Origin: Flavobacteriaceae bacterium
GTDB taxonomy: Bacteria > Bacteroidota > Bacteroidia > Flavobacteriales > Flavobacteriaceae
NCBI GenBank assembly: GCA_947459635.1
Contig: CANHEA010000004.1
Coordinates: 1 to 64,000, forward strand
DNA length: 64,000 nt
Reading direction: 5' to 3'
Each line of letters begins with the position of its first letter. Within the stretch, counting starts at the first letter, position 1. The notes beneath the pieces are model-generated. The model had not been told where the DNA came from. It did not search any database and worked only from the letters and a program-made list of their open reading frames with translations. Shown here one piece after another: positions 9,940 to 19,382 of the stretch. Both the position numbers and the translations under genes were made by a program.

Positions 9940-10884
9940 ATGAAAACAAAAACCAATTCCGAAAAAACCAATTTACATCCGCGAAATTTACATCGTTTTG
10001 GTTATGACTTTCCTGTTTTGATTGACGCTTGCCGTGAATTAGAAAACTTTGTTTTTGTCAATCAATATAATACTCAAACAATCAATTTTAGTGACGCTGA
10101 TGCGGTCAAAACACTCAATAAAGCTTTATTAAAAAAGTACTACGGTGTTGCATATTGGGACATTCCAAATCAATATTTATGTCCACCGATTCCAAGTCGC
10201 GTCGATTATATTCATCAGCTCGCCGATCTTTTGGCTTCCAACAATTATGGAGAAATTCCTAAAGGCGAAAGTGTTCAAGGACTTGATATCGGCATCGGTG
10301 CTAACGCCATCTATCCAATACTCGGTAATGCTTGTTATGGTTGGAGTTTTGTTGGAACTGACACCGATGAAACTGCATTGCAAAACTGCAAAAAAATCTT
10401 TTCCGCCAATCCACAATTGATGGATTTTATGAGTTTACAATTGCAAATTGAACCTCGATTCATTTTCAAAAACATTATTACTGCGGAGGACCGATTTGCT
10501 TTTACAGTGTGCAATCCGCCATTCCACGCCTCTGAAGCAGAAGCGAATAAAGCCAATCTCAGAAAAATCAATACATTACAAAACACCAAATCTAAAGCGC
10601 CTCAATTGAACTTCGGTGGCCAAAACGCGGAATTGTGGTGTGAAGGTGGTGAATTGCGATTCATCACGCAGATGATTTTCGAAAGCGTCAAATATGCCAA
10701 ACAAGTGCTTTGGTTTACGACTTTGGTTTCGAAAAAAGACCATCTTTCAAGTCTTTATAAAACGCTGAATAAAGTCAACGCCACTGAAATCAAAACGATT
10801 GAAATGATTCATGGACAAAAAACCAGTCGCATCGTCGCATGGACATTCATGACAAAAACACAACAACAGGATTGGAAATTTTAG
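9940..10884 (+). CDS. rlmF: 23S rRNA (adenine(1618)-N(6))-methyltransferase
   Basis: LHPRNLHRFGYDFPVLI, IPSRVDYIHQLADLL, GLDIGIGANAIYPILG, FTVCNPPFHAS. Confidence 0.93.
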   Translation: MKTKTNSEKTNLHPRNLHRFGYDFPVLIDACRELENFVFVNQYNTQTINFSDADAVKTLNKALLKKYYGVAYWDIPNQYLCPPIPSRVDYIHQLADLLASNNYGEIPKGESVQGLDIGIGANAIYPILGNACYGWSFVGTDTDETALQNCKKIFSANPQLMDFMSLQLQIEPRFIFKNIITAEDRFAFTVCNPPFHASEAEANKANLRKINTLQNTKSKAPQLNFGGQNAELWCEGGELRFITQMIFESVKYAKQVLWFTTLVSKKDHLSSLYKTLNKVNATEIKTIEMIHGQKTSRIVAWTFMTKTQQQDWKF

Positions 10885-10963
10885 AACTTACTACAAATTA
10901 AAAAATCCAATAAAAAAATCAGCGAATCTGCGGTTAAAATTTATAACACATAACGCTAACTTT

Positions 10964-11006
10964 GTAACTTAGCCACTCAGGAACTCAGTAACTCATCAAC
11001 TCCAAA
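10964..11006. repeat. Period-8 micro-repeat tract (ACTCAGNA) ending at the uvrB start codon
   Basis: gtaacttagccactcaggaactcagtaactcatcaactccaaaATG. Confidence 0.8.
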
Positions 11007-12998
11007 ATGAATTTCCAAGTCATCTCCGATTATCAACCCAAAGGCGATCAACCGCAAGCCATCGAAAAATTGACGCAAGGCATTCTCGAAGATGAAAGAT
11101 ACCAGACCCTATTGGGAGTTACGGGTTCTGGAAAGACATTTACCATTGCCAATGTGATTCAAGAGGTGCAACGACCTACTTTGGTTTTGGCACACAACAA
11201 AACTTTGGCGGCGCAATTGTATTCAGAGTTCAAGCAATTTTTCCCCAACAATGCCGTCGAATATTTCGTTTCTTATTACGACTATTACCAACCCGAAGCT
11301 TTCATGCCGGTGACTGGTGTTTTCATTGAAAAAGATTTATCCATCAATGAAGAATTGGAGAAAATGCGAATGTCGACGGTTTCGTCCTTACTTTCTGGAC
11401 GACGCGATATCATTGTGATTTCCTCTGTTTCTTGTTTGTATGGAATCGGGAATCCGGTAGAGTTTCAAAAGAATGTCATCCCGATTCAAAAAGGTCAAAT
11501 TATATCTCGAACCAAGCTTTTGCATCAGTTTGTACAAAGTTTGTATTCAAGAACCGAAGCCGATTTTACGCCTGGAAGTTTCCGAATCAAAGGCGATACA
11601 GTAGAAATTTACCCGAGTTATGCCGACGATGCTTTTCGCATTCACTTCTTTGGCGATGAAATTGAAGAAATTGAACGCTTCGATATCAAGAATGCACAAG
11701 TAATCGAAAAATTCGAAAAGCTGACGATTTATCCAGCGAATATGTTTGTGACGTCGCCCGATGTCTTGCAAAATGCGATTTGGGAAATCCAACAAGATTT
11801 GGTGAAACAAGTTGACTATTTTAAAGAAATCGGTAAACATTTGGAAGCAAAACGTTTGGAGGAGCGCACCAACTTCGACTTAGAAATGATCCGCGAATTG
11901 GGCTATTGTTCTGGAATTGAAAATTATTCACGTTATCTAGACGGCCGACAAGCTGGCACGCGCCCATTCTGCTTACTTGATTACTTTCCCAAAGATTATT
12001 TGATGGTCGTGGATGAAAGTCACGTGACGATTTCACAAGTTCATGCGATGTATGGCGGCGATAGAAGTCGAAAGGAAAACCTTGTTGAATATGGTTTTAG
12101 ATTACCTGCTGCCATGGACAATCGTCCGCTGAAATTTGAAGAATTTGAATCGATGCAAAACCAAGTGATTTATGTTTCTGCGACTCCCGCGGATTATGAA
12201 TTGCAGAAATGCGACGGAATTTATGTTGAACAAGTCATTCGTCCGACAGGATTACTCGATCCGATTATTGAAATTCGCCCGAGTTTGAATCAGATAGATG
12301 ATTTAATTGAAGAAATACAGCAACGTGCTGAAATCGACGAGCGTGTTTTGGTGACTACATTAACCAAAAGAATGGCGGAAGAATTGGCGAAATACTTGAC
12401 TAAAGTAAGTATTCGTTGTCGTTATATTCATTCCGAAGTGGATACTTTGGAGCGCATCGAAATCATGCAAGATCTGCGAAAAGGCATCTTTGATGTGTTG
12501 ATTGGTGTGAATCTGCTGCGTGAAGGTTTGGACTTACCCGAAGTCTCACTAGTAGCAATTCTCGATGCAGACAAAGAAGGCTTTTTGAGAAGTCATCGAT
12601 CGTTGACGCAAACGATTGGTCGCGCGGCGAGAAACCTCAAAGGAAAAGCGATTATGTATGCGGATAAAATTACCGTCAGCATGCAAAAAACTATTGATGA
12701 AACCAATTATCGTCGGGAGAAACAAATTAATTTCAACGTTGCCAATAATGTGGTTCCAATGGCATTGAACAAAAAAATCGAGAGTGCTTTTACCAAAATT
12801 CCGTTGATTGATGCGGAGTTGGGCTATTTGCCGAACGTTGCAGCGGAGCCGATTACAGAATATTTATCCAAAGCAGAAATCGACAAACGCATTCGAGAAA
12901 AAAGGAAATCTATGGAAAAAGCAGCGAAAGATTTAGACTTTCTGCAAGCGGCGAAATTGCGTGATGAGATCAAATCGCTCCAAGGAAAATTGGTTTAG
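11007..12998 (+). CDS. uvrB: Excinuclease ABC subunit UvrB
   Basis: 663-aa ORF; LLGVTGSGKTFTIANVI, VEYFVSYYDYYQPEAF, IGRAARN, C-terminal UVR motif. Confidence 0.98.
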   Translation: MNFQVISDYQPKGDQPQAIEKLTQGILEDERYQTLLGVTGSGKTFTIANVIQEVQRPTLVLAHNKTLAAQLYSEFKQFFPNNAVEYFVSYYDYYQPEAFMPVTGVFIEKDLSINEELEKMRMSTVSSLLSGRRDIIVISSVSCLYGIGNPVEFQKNVIPIQKGQIISRTKLLHQFVQSLYSRTEADFTPGSFRIKGDTVEIYPSYADDAFRIHFFGDEIEEIERFDIKNAQVIEKFEKLTIYPANMFVTSPDVLQNAIWEIQQDLVKQVDYFKEIGKHLEAKRLEERTNFDLEMIRELGYCSGIENYSRYLDGRQAGTRPFCLLDYFPKDYLMVVDESHVTISQVHAMYGGDRSRKENLVEYGFRLPAAMDNRPLKFEEFESMQNQVIYVSATPADYELQKCDGIYVEQVIRPTGLLDPIIEIRPSLNQIDDLIEEIQQRAEIDERVLVTTLTKRMAEELAKYLTKVSIRCRYIHSEVDTLERIEIMQDLRKGIFDVLIGVNLLREGLDLPEVSLVAILDADKEGFLRSHRSLTQTIGRAARNLKGKAIMYADKITVSMQKTIDETNYRREKQINFNVANNVVPMALNKKIESAFTKIPLIDAELGYLPNVAAEPITEYLSKAEIDKRIREKRKSMEKAAKDLDFLQAAKLRDEIKSLQGKLV

Positions 12999-13426
12999 TT
13001 GTATTGCTCTTGAAAAACTTCCAATAGAAAATCTGGTGAAATCATTTTCGTAGGCGACAATTCCATTGCTTTCAAAACGCGTTTCATTGCAAATGGATTT
13101 AATCCCATATTGATTCCAATTTCGTGAATGGAATTCTTTTCTCGTTCGTGTAAAACGCCATCACAATGCATCAATAAAGCCAAACGGTAGAAATGCTGAA
13201 TACGCTGAAACTCCGATTTAACAACAGTTGGAAACAATTCTTGATGAAACAATTGCTTGAAATCTTCTGGTTTGATTTGAAGTTCATCCGCTACCAAAGA
13301 CAAAAACATCAACTCACGGTCGTGCAATTTCCCATCCACAACAGAAAAGGCAACCATCTCTGCTAATAAGCTCAATTTTTCTTCGTAGCTGTTCATCAAT
13401 TGTTTATTTTTAGCGAAAATATTCAT
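12995..13426 (-). CDS. TerB-like (tellurite resistance/co-chaperone N-terminal fold) protein
   Basis: LSLLAEMVAFSVVDGKLHDRELMFLSLVADELQI pattern; alternative start at 13396. Confidence 0.6.
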   Translation of the reverse strand: MNIFAKNKQLMNSYEEKLSLLAEMVAFSVVDGKLHDRELMFLSLVADELQIKPEDFKQLFHQELFPTVVKSEFQRIQHFYRLALLMHCDGVLHEREKNSIHEIGINMGLNPFAMKRVLKAMELSPTKMISPDFLLEVFQEQYN

Positions 13427-13455
13427 TTTAGTTGAATTCGAAAAAATAAATCCAC

Positions 13456-14253
13456 TTGAAACTTCTTTTCAACCTCTTTCTTTTCTTCTTCGTCCCAATG
13501 GTCTTCGCTCAAGAAAGCACAGCCTCAAAGCAAGTATCAACGTTTACGCTAGACTCGCCACAATTGCGATCCACCAAAAAAATCTGGTTGTATTTGCCTA
13601 AGAACTATAATACTTCTACCAAAAAATATCCTGTAATTTACATACATGACGGTCAAAATTTGTTCGATTCGAAAACTTCTTTTTCAGGTGAATGGAACAT
13701 CGACGAGAAACTCGACAGCCTCAACGCGCAAGTAATCGTAGTTGGCATAGAAACTACCGACAAACGCTTGGAGGAACTCACACCATTTGTAAACGCAAAA
13801 CACGGCGGCGGCAAAGCCAATAACTATTTGGACTTTATCGTCAATACCTTGAAGCCTAAAATCGATGCTACTTACAGAACCAAATCCAATCCACGGAATA
13901 CTATTATGATGGGCAGCTCATTGGGTGGATTAACGTCTTTCTACGCACTTTTAAAATACCCTAATGTTTTCGGAAAAGCTGGCGTTTTTTCTCCTGCTTT
14001 TTGGTTTAATCGCGATGAATTGGTCGACTTGATGAAACAAACGAAAAACTTTGATGCTAAGGTTTACTTCCTCCACGGCAACAACGAAGGCGATCCTGAT
14101 ATGATTCCAGATTTAAATCTCATGGAGTATTTAGTCAACACCAAACGTTGCGAATGCAAAAAACTCAATAAGAAAGTGCTCGTCAAAGGTGGACAACACA
14201 ACGAAAAATTATGGCGAGATGGATTTGTAAAAGCGTATCTTTGGCTTTTCTAA
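13456..14253 (+). CDS. Secreted esterase-like alpha/beta hydrolase, TTG start
   Basis: Signal peptide from TTG start; YPVIYIHDGQNLFD, IMMGSSLGGLTSFYALLKYP. Confidence 0.85.
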   Translation: MKLLFNLFLFFFVPMVFAQESTASKQVSTFTLDSPQLRSTKKIWLYLPKNYNTSTKKYPVIYIHDGQNLFDSKTSFSGEWNIDEKLDSLNAQVIVVGIETTDKRLEELTPFVNAKHGGGKANNYLDFIVNTLKPKIDATYRTKSNPRNTIMMGSSLGGLTSFYALLKYPNVFGKAGVFSPAFWFNRDELVDLMKQTKNFDAKVYFLHGNNEGDPDMIPDLNLMEYLVNTKRCECKKLNKKVLVKGGQHNEKLWRDGFVKAYLWLF

Positions 14254-14377
14254 GTGGCTGAGATACTGAGTAACTGAGATACTGAGAATTAAAAGCTCAA
14301 CAAATTACTAAATACCCGTTTTAAAAGTCAAAATTATAACTCAGAGACTCAGCAACTCAGTCTCTCAGCAACTCAAA
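14253..14377. repeat. Inverted pair of period-8 CTGAGNNA / ACTCAGNA tracts with no ORF in the ~50-nt loop
   Basis: Left 14253-14288 ctgagatactgagtaactgagatactgag; right 14339-14377 actcagagactcagcaactcagtctctcagcaactc; 23/29 matches after reverse complementing. Confidence 0.85.
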
Positions 14378-14380
14378 AAT

Positions 14381-14812
14381 ATGAACAACAACGATATCTT
14401 CAAAAAACTCCGCGTCGCACTCATGTTGCGCGATGATCAAATTATAGAAATTTTGGAACTAGTAGATTTCCGCATGTCGAAAGGCGAGATTGGCAATATT
14501 TTCCGAAGTCAAGATCATGCTGATTTTATGGAATGTGGCGACCAAGTATTGCGTAATTTCTTAAACGGATTGGTAATTCACTTGCGTGGCACCAAAGAAA
14601 ATCCGAAGAATCCAAATGAAGTATTGGCGAAACACAGAGCTGAAATTCCAGTAAAAGAAAATACGAAACCTCGAGTTGAATTTAAAGCCACTCCAAAAAC
14701 GGAATTCAAGAAAAAACCAGCTTCTTCGAGCAACTCACGAGATAAGAAACCAGCACCGAAAATTCAAGTGGTGGAAAAAGTAAAATTCAAAAACGGCAAA
14801 AAGAAGCCTTAA
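14381..14812 (+). CDS. DUF1456 (YehS-like) protein with Lys-rich tail
   Basis: NNDIFKKLRVALMLRDDQIIEILELVDFRMSKGEIGNIFRSQDHADFMECGDQVLRNFLNGL. Confidence 0.85.
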   Translation: MNNNDIFKKLRVALMLRDDQIIEILELVDFRMSKGEIGNIFRSQDHADFMECGDQVLRNFLNGLVIHLRGTKENPKNPNEVLAKHRAEIPVKENTKPRVEFKATPKTEFKKKPASSSNSRDKKPAPKIQVVEKVKFKNGKKKP

Positions 14813-14823
14813 TTTGCTCTGAA

Positions 14824-15291
14824 ATGGAAGTGCTAGTTCATTTAGTAAACCAACTAGAAAGCAACATCAATTCGAAAGATGTTGTCAATAAGCAAGTGTC
14901 GCAAGTCGATGTTTCTTGGCATATTGCGCATAGCTTAAAAGTCCTTCACAACATCATCAAAGTGTTGCAAAGTTCTAACCCAGACGACTACCGTTGGAGA
15001 TTCAATCGAAGTCGAAGCTTTGTATATTTTATCAATTTTATTCCAAGAGGCAAAGGAAAAGCACCGAAAGCGGTGATTCCAGCGGAGGAGATTTCAAAAG
15101 ATGAACTTCATCAAGACATCGCAACGGTCAGACAGCTTTTGAATGAACTCCAACATTTGGATGTCAAAAGTAATTTTACCCATCCGTACTTTGGACAATT
15201 AAATCTCAAACAAACCAAGAAATTCTTGGCACTGCACACCAAACATCACCTTAAAATCATAGATGATATTGTAAAAGCAAATGCGAGTTAA
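14824..15291 (+). CDS. DinB/DUF1569-like protein
   Basis: Two His-containing helices (SWHIAHSLKVLHNII, LHTKHHLKIIDDI). Confidence 0.6.
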   Translation: MEVLVHLVNQLESNINSKDVVNKQVSQVDVSWHIAHSLKVLHNIIKVLQSSNPDDYRWRFNRSRSFVYFINFIPRGKGKAPKAVIPAEEISKDELHQDIATVRQLLNELQHLDVKSNFTHPYFGQLNLKQTKKFLALHTKHHLKIIDDIVKANAS

Positions 15292-15334
15292 GACGAAATT
15301 GCGTTACCGATATTCACGTTCAATGTAAAAACAA

Positions 15335-15364
15335 AAAATCCCAATCTTTCAATTGGGATTTTCT
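15335..15364. terminator. Bidirectional terminator between convergent genes
   Basis: AAAAATCCCAATctttcAATTGGGATTTT. Confidence 0.85.
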
Positions 15365-15418
15365 TATTTACAAAAATTAGTAATAATCTTGAACACTATA
15401 ACTAATCAATCTAATCTA

Positions 15419-16612
15419 TTACTGCAACGCCTTTTTAACTTGATCTGCTGCTTCTTGAAACTCAACGGCAGACAAAATTGGCATCCCTGAATTGTCTATT
15501 AATTCTTTAGCAATTTCCGCATTGGTTCCTTGTAAACGCACGATAATCGGCACTTTGATCGCATCGCCCATATTTTTATAAGCATCAACAACACCTTGCG
15601 CTACTCTATCGCAACGAACAATTCCACCAAAAATATTAATCAAAATCGCTTTTACGTTTGGATCTTTCAAGATAATACGAAACGCCAATTCCACACGTTT
15701 TGCATCTGCAGTTCCACCGACGTCTAGGAAGTTCGCTGGTTCAAAACCTGCATATTTAATCAAATCCATTGTAGCCATCGCCAATCCAGCGCCATTTACC
15801 ATACAACCAACGGTTCCATCTAAATCAACATAGTTTAATCCAGCTTCTTTAGCTTCCACTTCAATCGGATTTTCTTCTCTGATGTCGCGCATGTCAGCAT
15901 ATTTCGGCTGACGATATAAAGCATTGTCATCTATATTTACTTTGGCATCAACAGCCATAATTTTGTTATCAGACGTTTTCAAAACCGGATTGATTTCAAA
16001 CATCGAGGCATCACAACCTACATAAGCACTGTAAAGTGAATCAATAAATTTCACCATTTCTTTGAACGCATTTCCAGAAAGCCCCAAGTTGAAAGCAATT
16101 CTTCTTGCTTGAAAACCTTGCAAACCAACCGACGGATCGATTTCCTCATTGTGAATCAAATGTGGCGTGTGTTCTGCCACTTCTTCGATATCCATTCCAC
16201 CTTCTGTAGAATATACAATCATGTTTCTGCCAGAAGCTCTGTTGAGCAAAACCGAAATATAAAATTCAGACGTTTCGCTTTCACCAGGATAATACACGTC
16301 TTCCGCAATCAAAACTTTGTGCACTTTTTTACCTTCCACAGAAGTTTGCGGCGTAATCAATTGCATTCCGATGATTTGTTCAGAAATTTCTTCAACCTGT
16401 TGCAAGTTCTTAGCCAACTTCACACCACCACCTTTTCCACGGCCACCGGCATGTATCTGCGCTTTCACCACATACCATTGCGTTCCGGTTTCTGTAGTGA
16501 GTTGTTTGGCTGCAGCTACCGCTTCTACTGGACTATTCGCCACTATGCCACGTTGTACGCGCACGCCATATTTTGCTAAAATCTCTTTTCCTTGGTATTC
16601 GTGTATGTTCAT
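15419..16612 (-). CDS. sucC: Succinate-CoA ligase, ADP-forming, beta subunit
   Basis: MNIHEYQGKEILAKYGV, KAQIHAGGRGKGGGVKLA, INIFGGIVRCDRVAQGV. Confidence 0.97.
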   Translation of the reverse strand: MNIHEYQGKEILAKYGVRVQRGIVANSPVEAVAAAKQLTTETGTQWYVVKAQIHAGGRGKGGGVKLAKNLQQVEEISEQIIGMQLITPQTSVEGKKVHKVLIAEDVYYPGESETSEFYISVLLNRASGRNMIVYSTEGGMDIEEVAEHTPHLIHNEEIDPSVGLQGFQARRIAFNLGLSGNAFKEMVKFIDSLYSAYVGCDASMFEINPVLKTSDNKIMAVDAKVNIDDNALYRQPKYADMRDIREENPIEVEAKEAGLNYVDLDGTVGCMVNGAGLAMATMDLIKYAGFEPANFLDVGGTADAKRVELAFRIILKDPNVKAILINIFGGIVRCDRVAQGVVDAYKNMGDAIKVPIIVRLQGTNAEIAKELIDNSGMPILSAVEFQEAADQVKKALQ

Positions 16613-16701
16613 ATGGATGTAATTTGACTTTTTAAAAGTGCCACAAAAATAATAAAAAACGATAAACTATTGACTTCGATTTCTAGTTTTATTTTGAAGT
16701 T

Positions 16702-16816
16702 TTTTAGGAGCTTTATCCCGCTTTTCGCTACAATCTTTTTTGTTCTTTGTCACCCCGAGCGCAGTCGAGGGGTTTTCTAGAACAAAAAAGGATTTCCACT
16801 ACAATCGGGGCTAGGG
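16702..16816 (-). repeat. Variable-stem intergenic element, copy 2, with a nested CCCCTCGACTGCGCTCGGGG hairpin
   Basis: Reverse complement CCCTAGCCCCGATTGTAGTGGAAATCCTTTTTTGTTCTAG...AGAACAAAAAAGATTGTAGCGAAAAGCGGGATAAAGCTCCTAA; 12-bp stem 16735-16746/16779-16790. Confidence 0.85.
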
Positions 16817-16916
16817 TTTCCGCCTTAAAACAACTATATCGATTGAAATGCGAATTCTTCCCCAATTATTTGCAAGTCAATCGCAGTAACAATAGATTTG
16901 CTAAAAAGATACTGTT

Positions 16917-18119
16917 ATGCAACCCAAAGAACTCGTCGATTTAGCTACCGAATTCGGATGTCCGTTATATGTTTATGATGCTGCCAAAATCGAATCGCAA
17001 TACCAGCGCTTGACTGCGGCTTTTTCTAAAGTAGAAAGAGTTCGCATCAATTACGCGGTGAAAGCGTTGTCTAATGTTTCGATATTGCAATTGTTCAAAA
17101 AAATGGGCGGCAACATCGACACAGTTTCCATCCAAGAAGTACAACTCGGATTGCATGCGGGTTTCGAGCCCCATCAAATCATCTACACACCCAACGGCGT
17201 TTCGTTTGAAGAAATCGAAGAAGCTGCGCAACTCGGCGTTCAAATCAATATTGACAATCTATCTATTCTAGAACATTTCGGGACGAAACATCCTACGGTT
17301 CCGGTATGCATTCGGATCAATCCACATGTTATGGCAGGTGGAAACACTAATATTTCAGTAGGACATATCGATAGTAAATTCGGGATTTCGATTCATCAAA
17401 TGCCGCACATTTTACGCATTGTAGAAAATACTGGTATGCACATCAACGGGATTCACATGCACACTGGCTCTGATATTTTAGATATTGAAGTGTTTTTGTA
17501 CGCAGCTGAAATTTTGTTTGAAGCGGCAGTTCATTTTAAGACCTTAGATTTTCTCGATTTTGGTAGCGGATTCAAAGTGCCGTATCACAAAGGTGATATC
17601 GAAACCAACATAGAAGAATTCGGGCGTAAACTCACCAAACGCTTCAACGCTTTTGAAAAAGAATACGGTCGACCATTGACTCTAGCGTTCGAACCCGGCA
17701 AATTTTTGGTCAGTGAAGCCGGTTTCTTTTTAGCGCAAGTAAATGTCGTTAAACAAACTACTTCGACGGTTTTTGCAAGCATCGACAGTGGTTTCAATCA
17801 CTTAATTCGCCCGATGTTATACGGGTCGCAACATTACATCGAAAACATTTCCAATCCAAAAGGGAAAGAGCGTTTTTATAGCGTCGTTGGCTACATCTGC
17901 GAAACCGATACATTCGCTAATAATCGTCGCATTGCTGAAATTAAAGAAGGTGATATTTTGTGCTTTAGAAATGCCGGCGCTTATTGTTTTGCCATGGCAT
18001 CCAACTACAATTCACGCTACAAACCTGCAGAAGTTTTGTGGAAAGACGGCAAAGGAATCTTAATTCGAGAACGAGAAACATTTGCAGATTTGTTGAAGAA
18101 TCAAATTTTGCTGCATTAA
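16917..18119 (+). CDS. lysA: Diaminopimelate decarboxylase
   Basis: NYAVKALSNVSILQL PLP site, HMHTGSDI, EPGKFLVSEAG, RNAGAYCFAMASNYNSR. Confidence 0.95.
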   Translation: MQPKELVDLATEFGCPLYVYDAAKIESQYQRLTAAFSKVERVRINYAVKALSNVSILQLFKKMGGNIDTVSIQEVQLGLHAGFEPHQIIYTPNGVSFEEIEEAAQLGVQINIDNLSILEHFGTKHPTVPVCIRINPHVMAGGNTNISVGHIDSKFGISIHQMPHILRIVENTGMHINGIHMHTGSDILDIEVFLYAAEILFEAAVHFKTLDFLDFGSGFKVPYHKGDIETNIEEFGRKLTKRFNAFEKEYGRPLTLAFEPGKFLVSEAGFFLAQVNVVKQTTSTVFASIDSGFNHLIRPMLYGSQHYIENISNPKGKERFYSVVGYICETDTFANNRRIAEIKEGDILCFRNAGAYCFAMASNYNSRYKPAEVLWKDGKGILIRERETFADLLKNQILLH

Positions 18120-19382
18120 TTACTCTTTTACAAATTTGGCAATGCTATTTTTGCCCATTTGCTGCACGGAAATCAGATAAATACCTGGACTTAAATTCGA
18201 AACATCTATCGAATCAGTATTTTGTCCTTTTTCATGAAGTCGGATTCGTCCCAAGCTATCAAAAACTTGTATCGTCGCATTTGGATCAAAACTACCATGT
18301 ATTCTCAATTCATTCAGCACAGGATTGGGCGCCACTACTAAATCTTCAGTTGATTTAAACTGCTCATTTGCTAATATTTCACAACTACCATCCGCTACAA
18401 AATTCGGAAACCACCGAAGCACATCTTGTTTGATTGAGGCTGACTCTGAAGTTCCCACATCTCGGCACAACCACGCACTAGTTATTCCATTTTCTGGACA
18501 TTTTGGTGTCAATGCAAAACCCTCTACATTGTCATTGTTTCCGGACGGATTAGTAATTAAATAGTCTTTAAGTGTCGTAAACTTCAATATTTCACCATTC
18601 ACAGAAGTGGACAAATCGGTCACTTCAAGTCGGTTGTTTCCCGTGATATTATGCAGAATGTACATAAGTCCTGTACTCCTATCAAATGCTAAATCGCAAC
18701 TCTCCGTTCGATTTGTTTCGTACTTTCCTACAAAGGCAAAATCATTATTGGCATTGGGATTAACATCAAAAACCCAGACATATCCTTGGTCTTGATTCGC
18801 CACAAAAAACAAGCCACCTAAACCTTTTACAGAAGTGTACGGTTGCCCGGTTTGTCCACTTACAAATCCAATGGAAGACAAGAAACTATCGGGAATAAAA
18901 ACAATGCCTTCAGGTCCGGTATTGCCAGTATCGGGCATCAACGATGGCGCTACGAGAAGATTCCAATGTTTGTACTCCGTCACTGTCGAGAAATTGGCAC
19001 TATACACGTAACGTCTTATTTCGTAGTTATTTTCATCAATGGTGTAAAATTCGTTAGCAAATAAATTCGCTTGAGTGATTCCCTCTGGGCCACCGCCAAT
19101 ACTCACGTTTGCCACTTGCGAAAACAGATTTGTTTGTAAATCCCACTGCAAAACCCGCAAATGTCCATCGTCTTGAACGCCATAGAGTCGATTATTCGTC
19201 GGATTGAAATGCAAGCCGCTCAAATCTGTGACGCCGACTGCATTCATCACGCTAGTCAGATTCATAGCACCAGACCAAGTAGATGCTGGCCAAATTTGAG
19301 CCTGTAGTCCGTAGCAGGAAAAAACTAACATTAACGCCAAAAGACCTTTCATGAAAATGCCTTTTCCTTTCAATTTATCCAT
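18120..19382 (-). CDS. Secreted protein with C-terminal type A T9SS sorting domain
   Basis: Signal peptide; C-terminus VVAPNPVLNELRI...IQVFDSLGRIRL...VSNLSPGIYLISVQQ...AKFVKE. Confidence 0.85.
   Translation of the reverse strand: MDKLKGKGIFMKGLLALMLVFSCYGLQAQIWPASTWSGAMNLTSVMNAVGVTDLSGLHFNPTNNRLYGVQDDGHLRVLQWDLQTNLFSQVANVSIGGGPEGITQANLFANEFYTIDENNYEIRRYVYSANFSTVTEYKHWNLLVAPSLMPDTGNTGPEGIVFIPDSFLSSIGFVSGQTGQPYTSVKGLGGLFFVANQDQGYVWVFDVNPNANNDFAFVGKYETNRTESCDLAFDRSTGLMYILHNITGNNRLEVTDLSTSVNGEILKFTTLKDYLITNPSGNNDNVEGFALTPKCPENGITSAWLCRDVGTSESASIKQDVLRWFPNFVADGSCEILANEQFKSTEDLVVAPNPVLNELRIHGSFDPNATIQVFDSLGRIRLHEKGQNTDSIDVSNLSPGIYLISVQQMGKNSIAKFVKE

Noticed and set aside
12995-13426. Tellurite resistance determinant
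   Set aside because: Single TerB-like domain without other ter genes; function cannot be inferred.
16109-16622. 156-aa and 101-aa antisense ORFs
   Set aside because: Antisense to sucC, whose coding evidence is overwhelming.
16747-16944. 65-aa ORF upstream of lysA
   Set aside because: Runs through the variable-stem repeat and into lysA in another frame; not a plausible gene.
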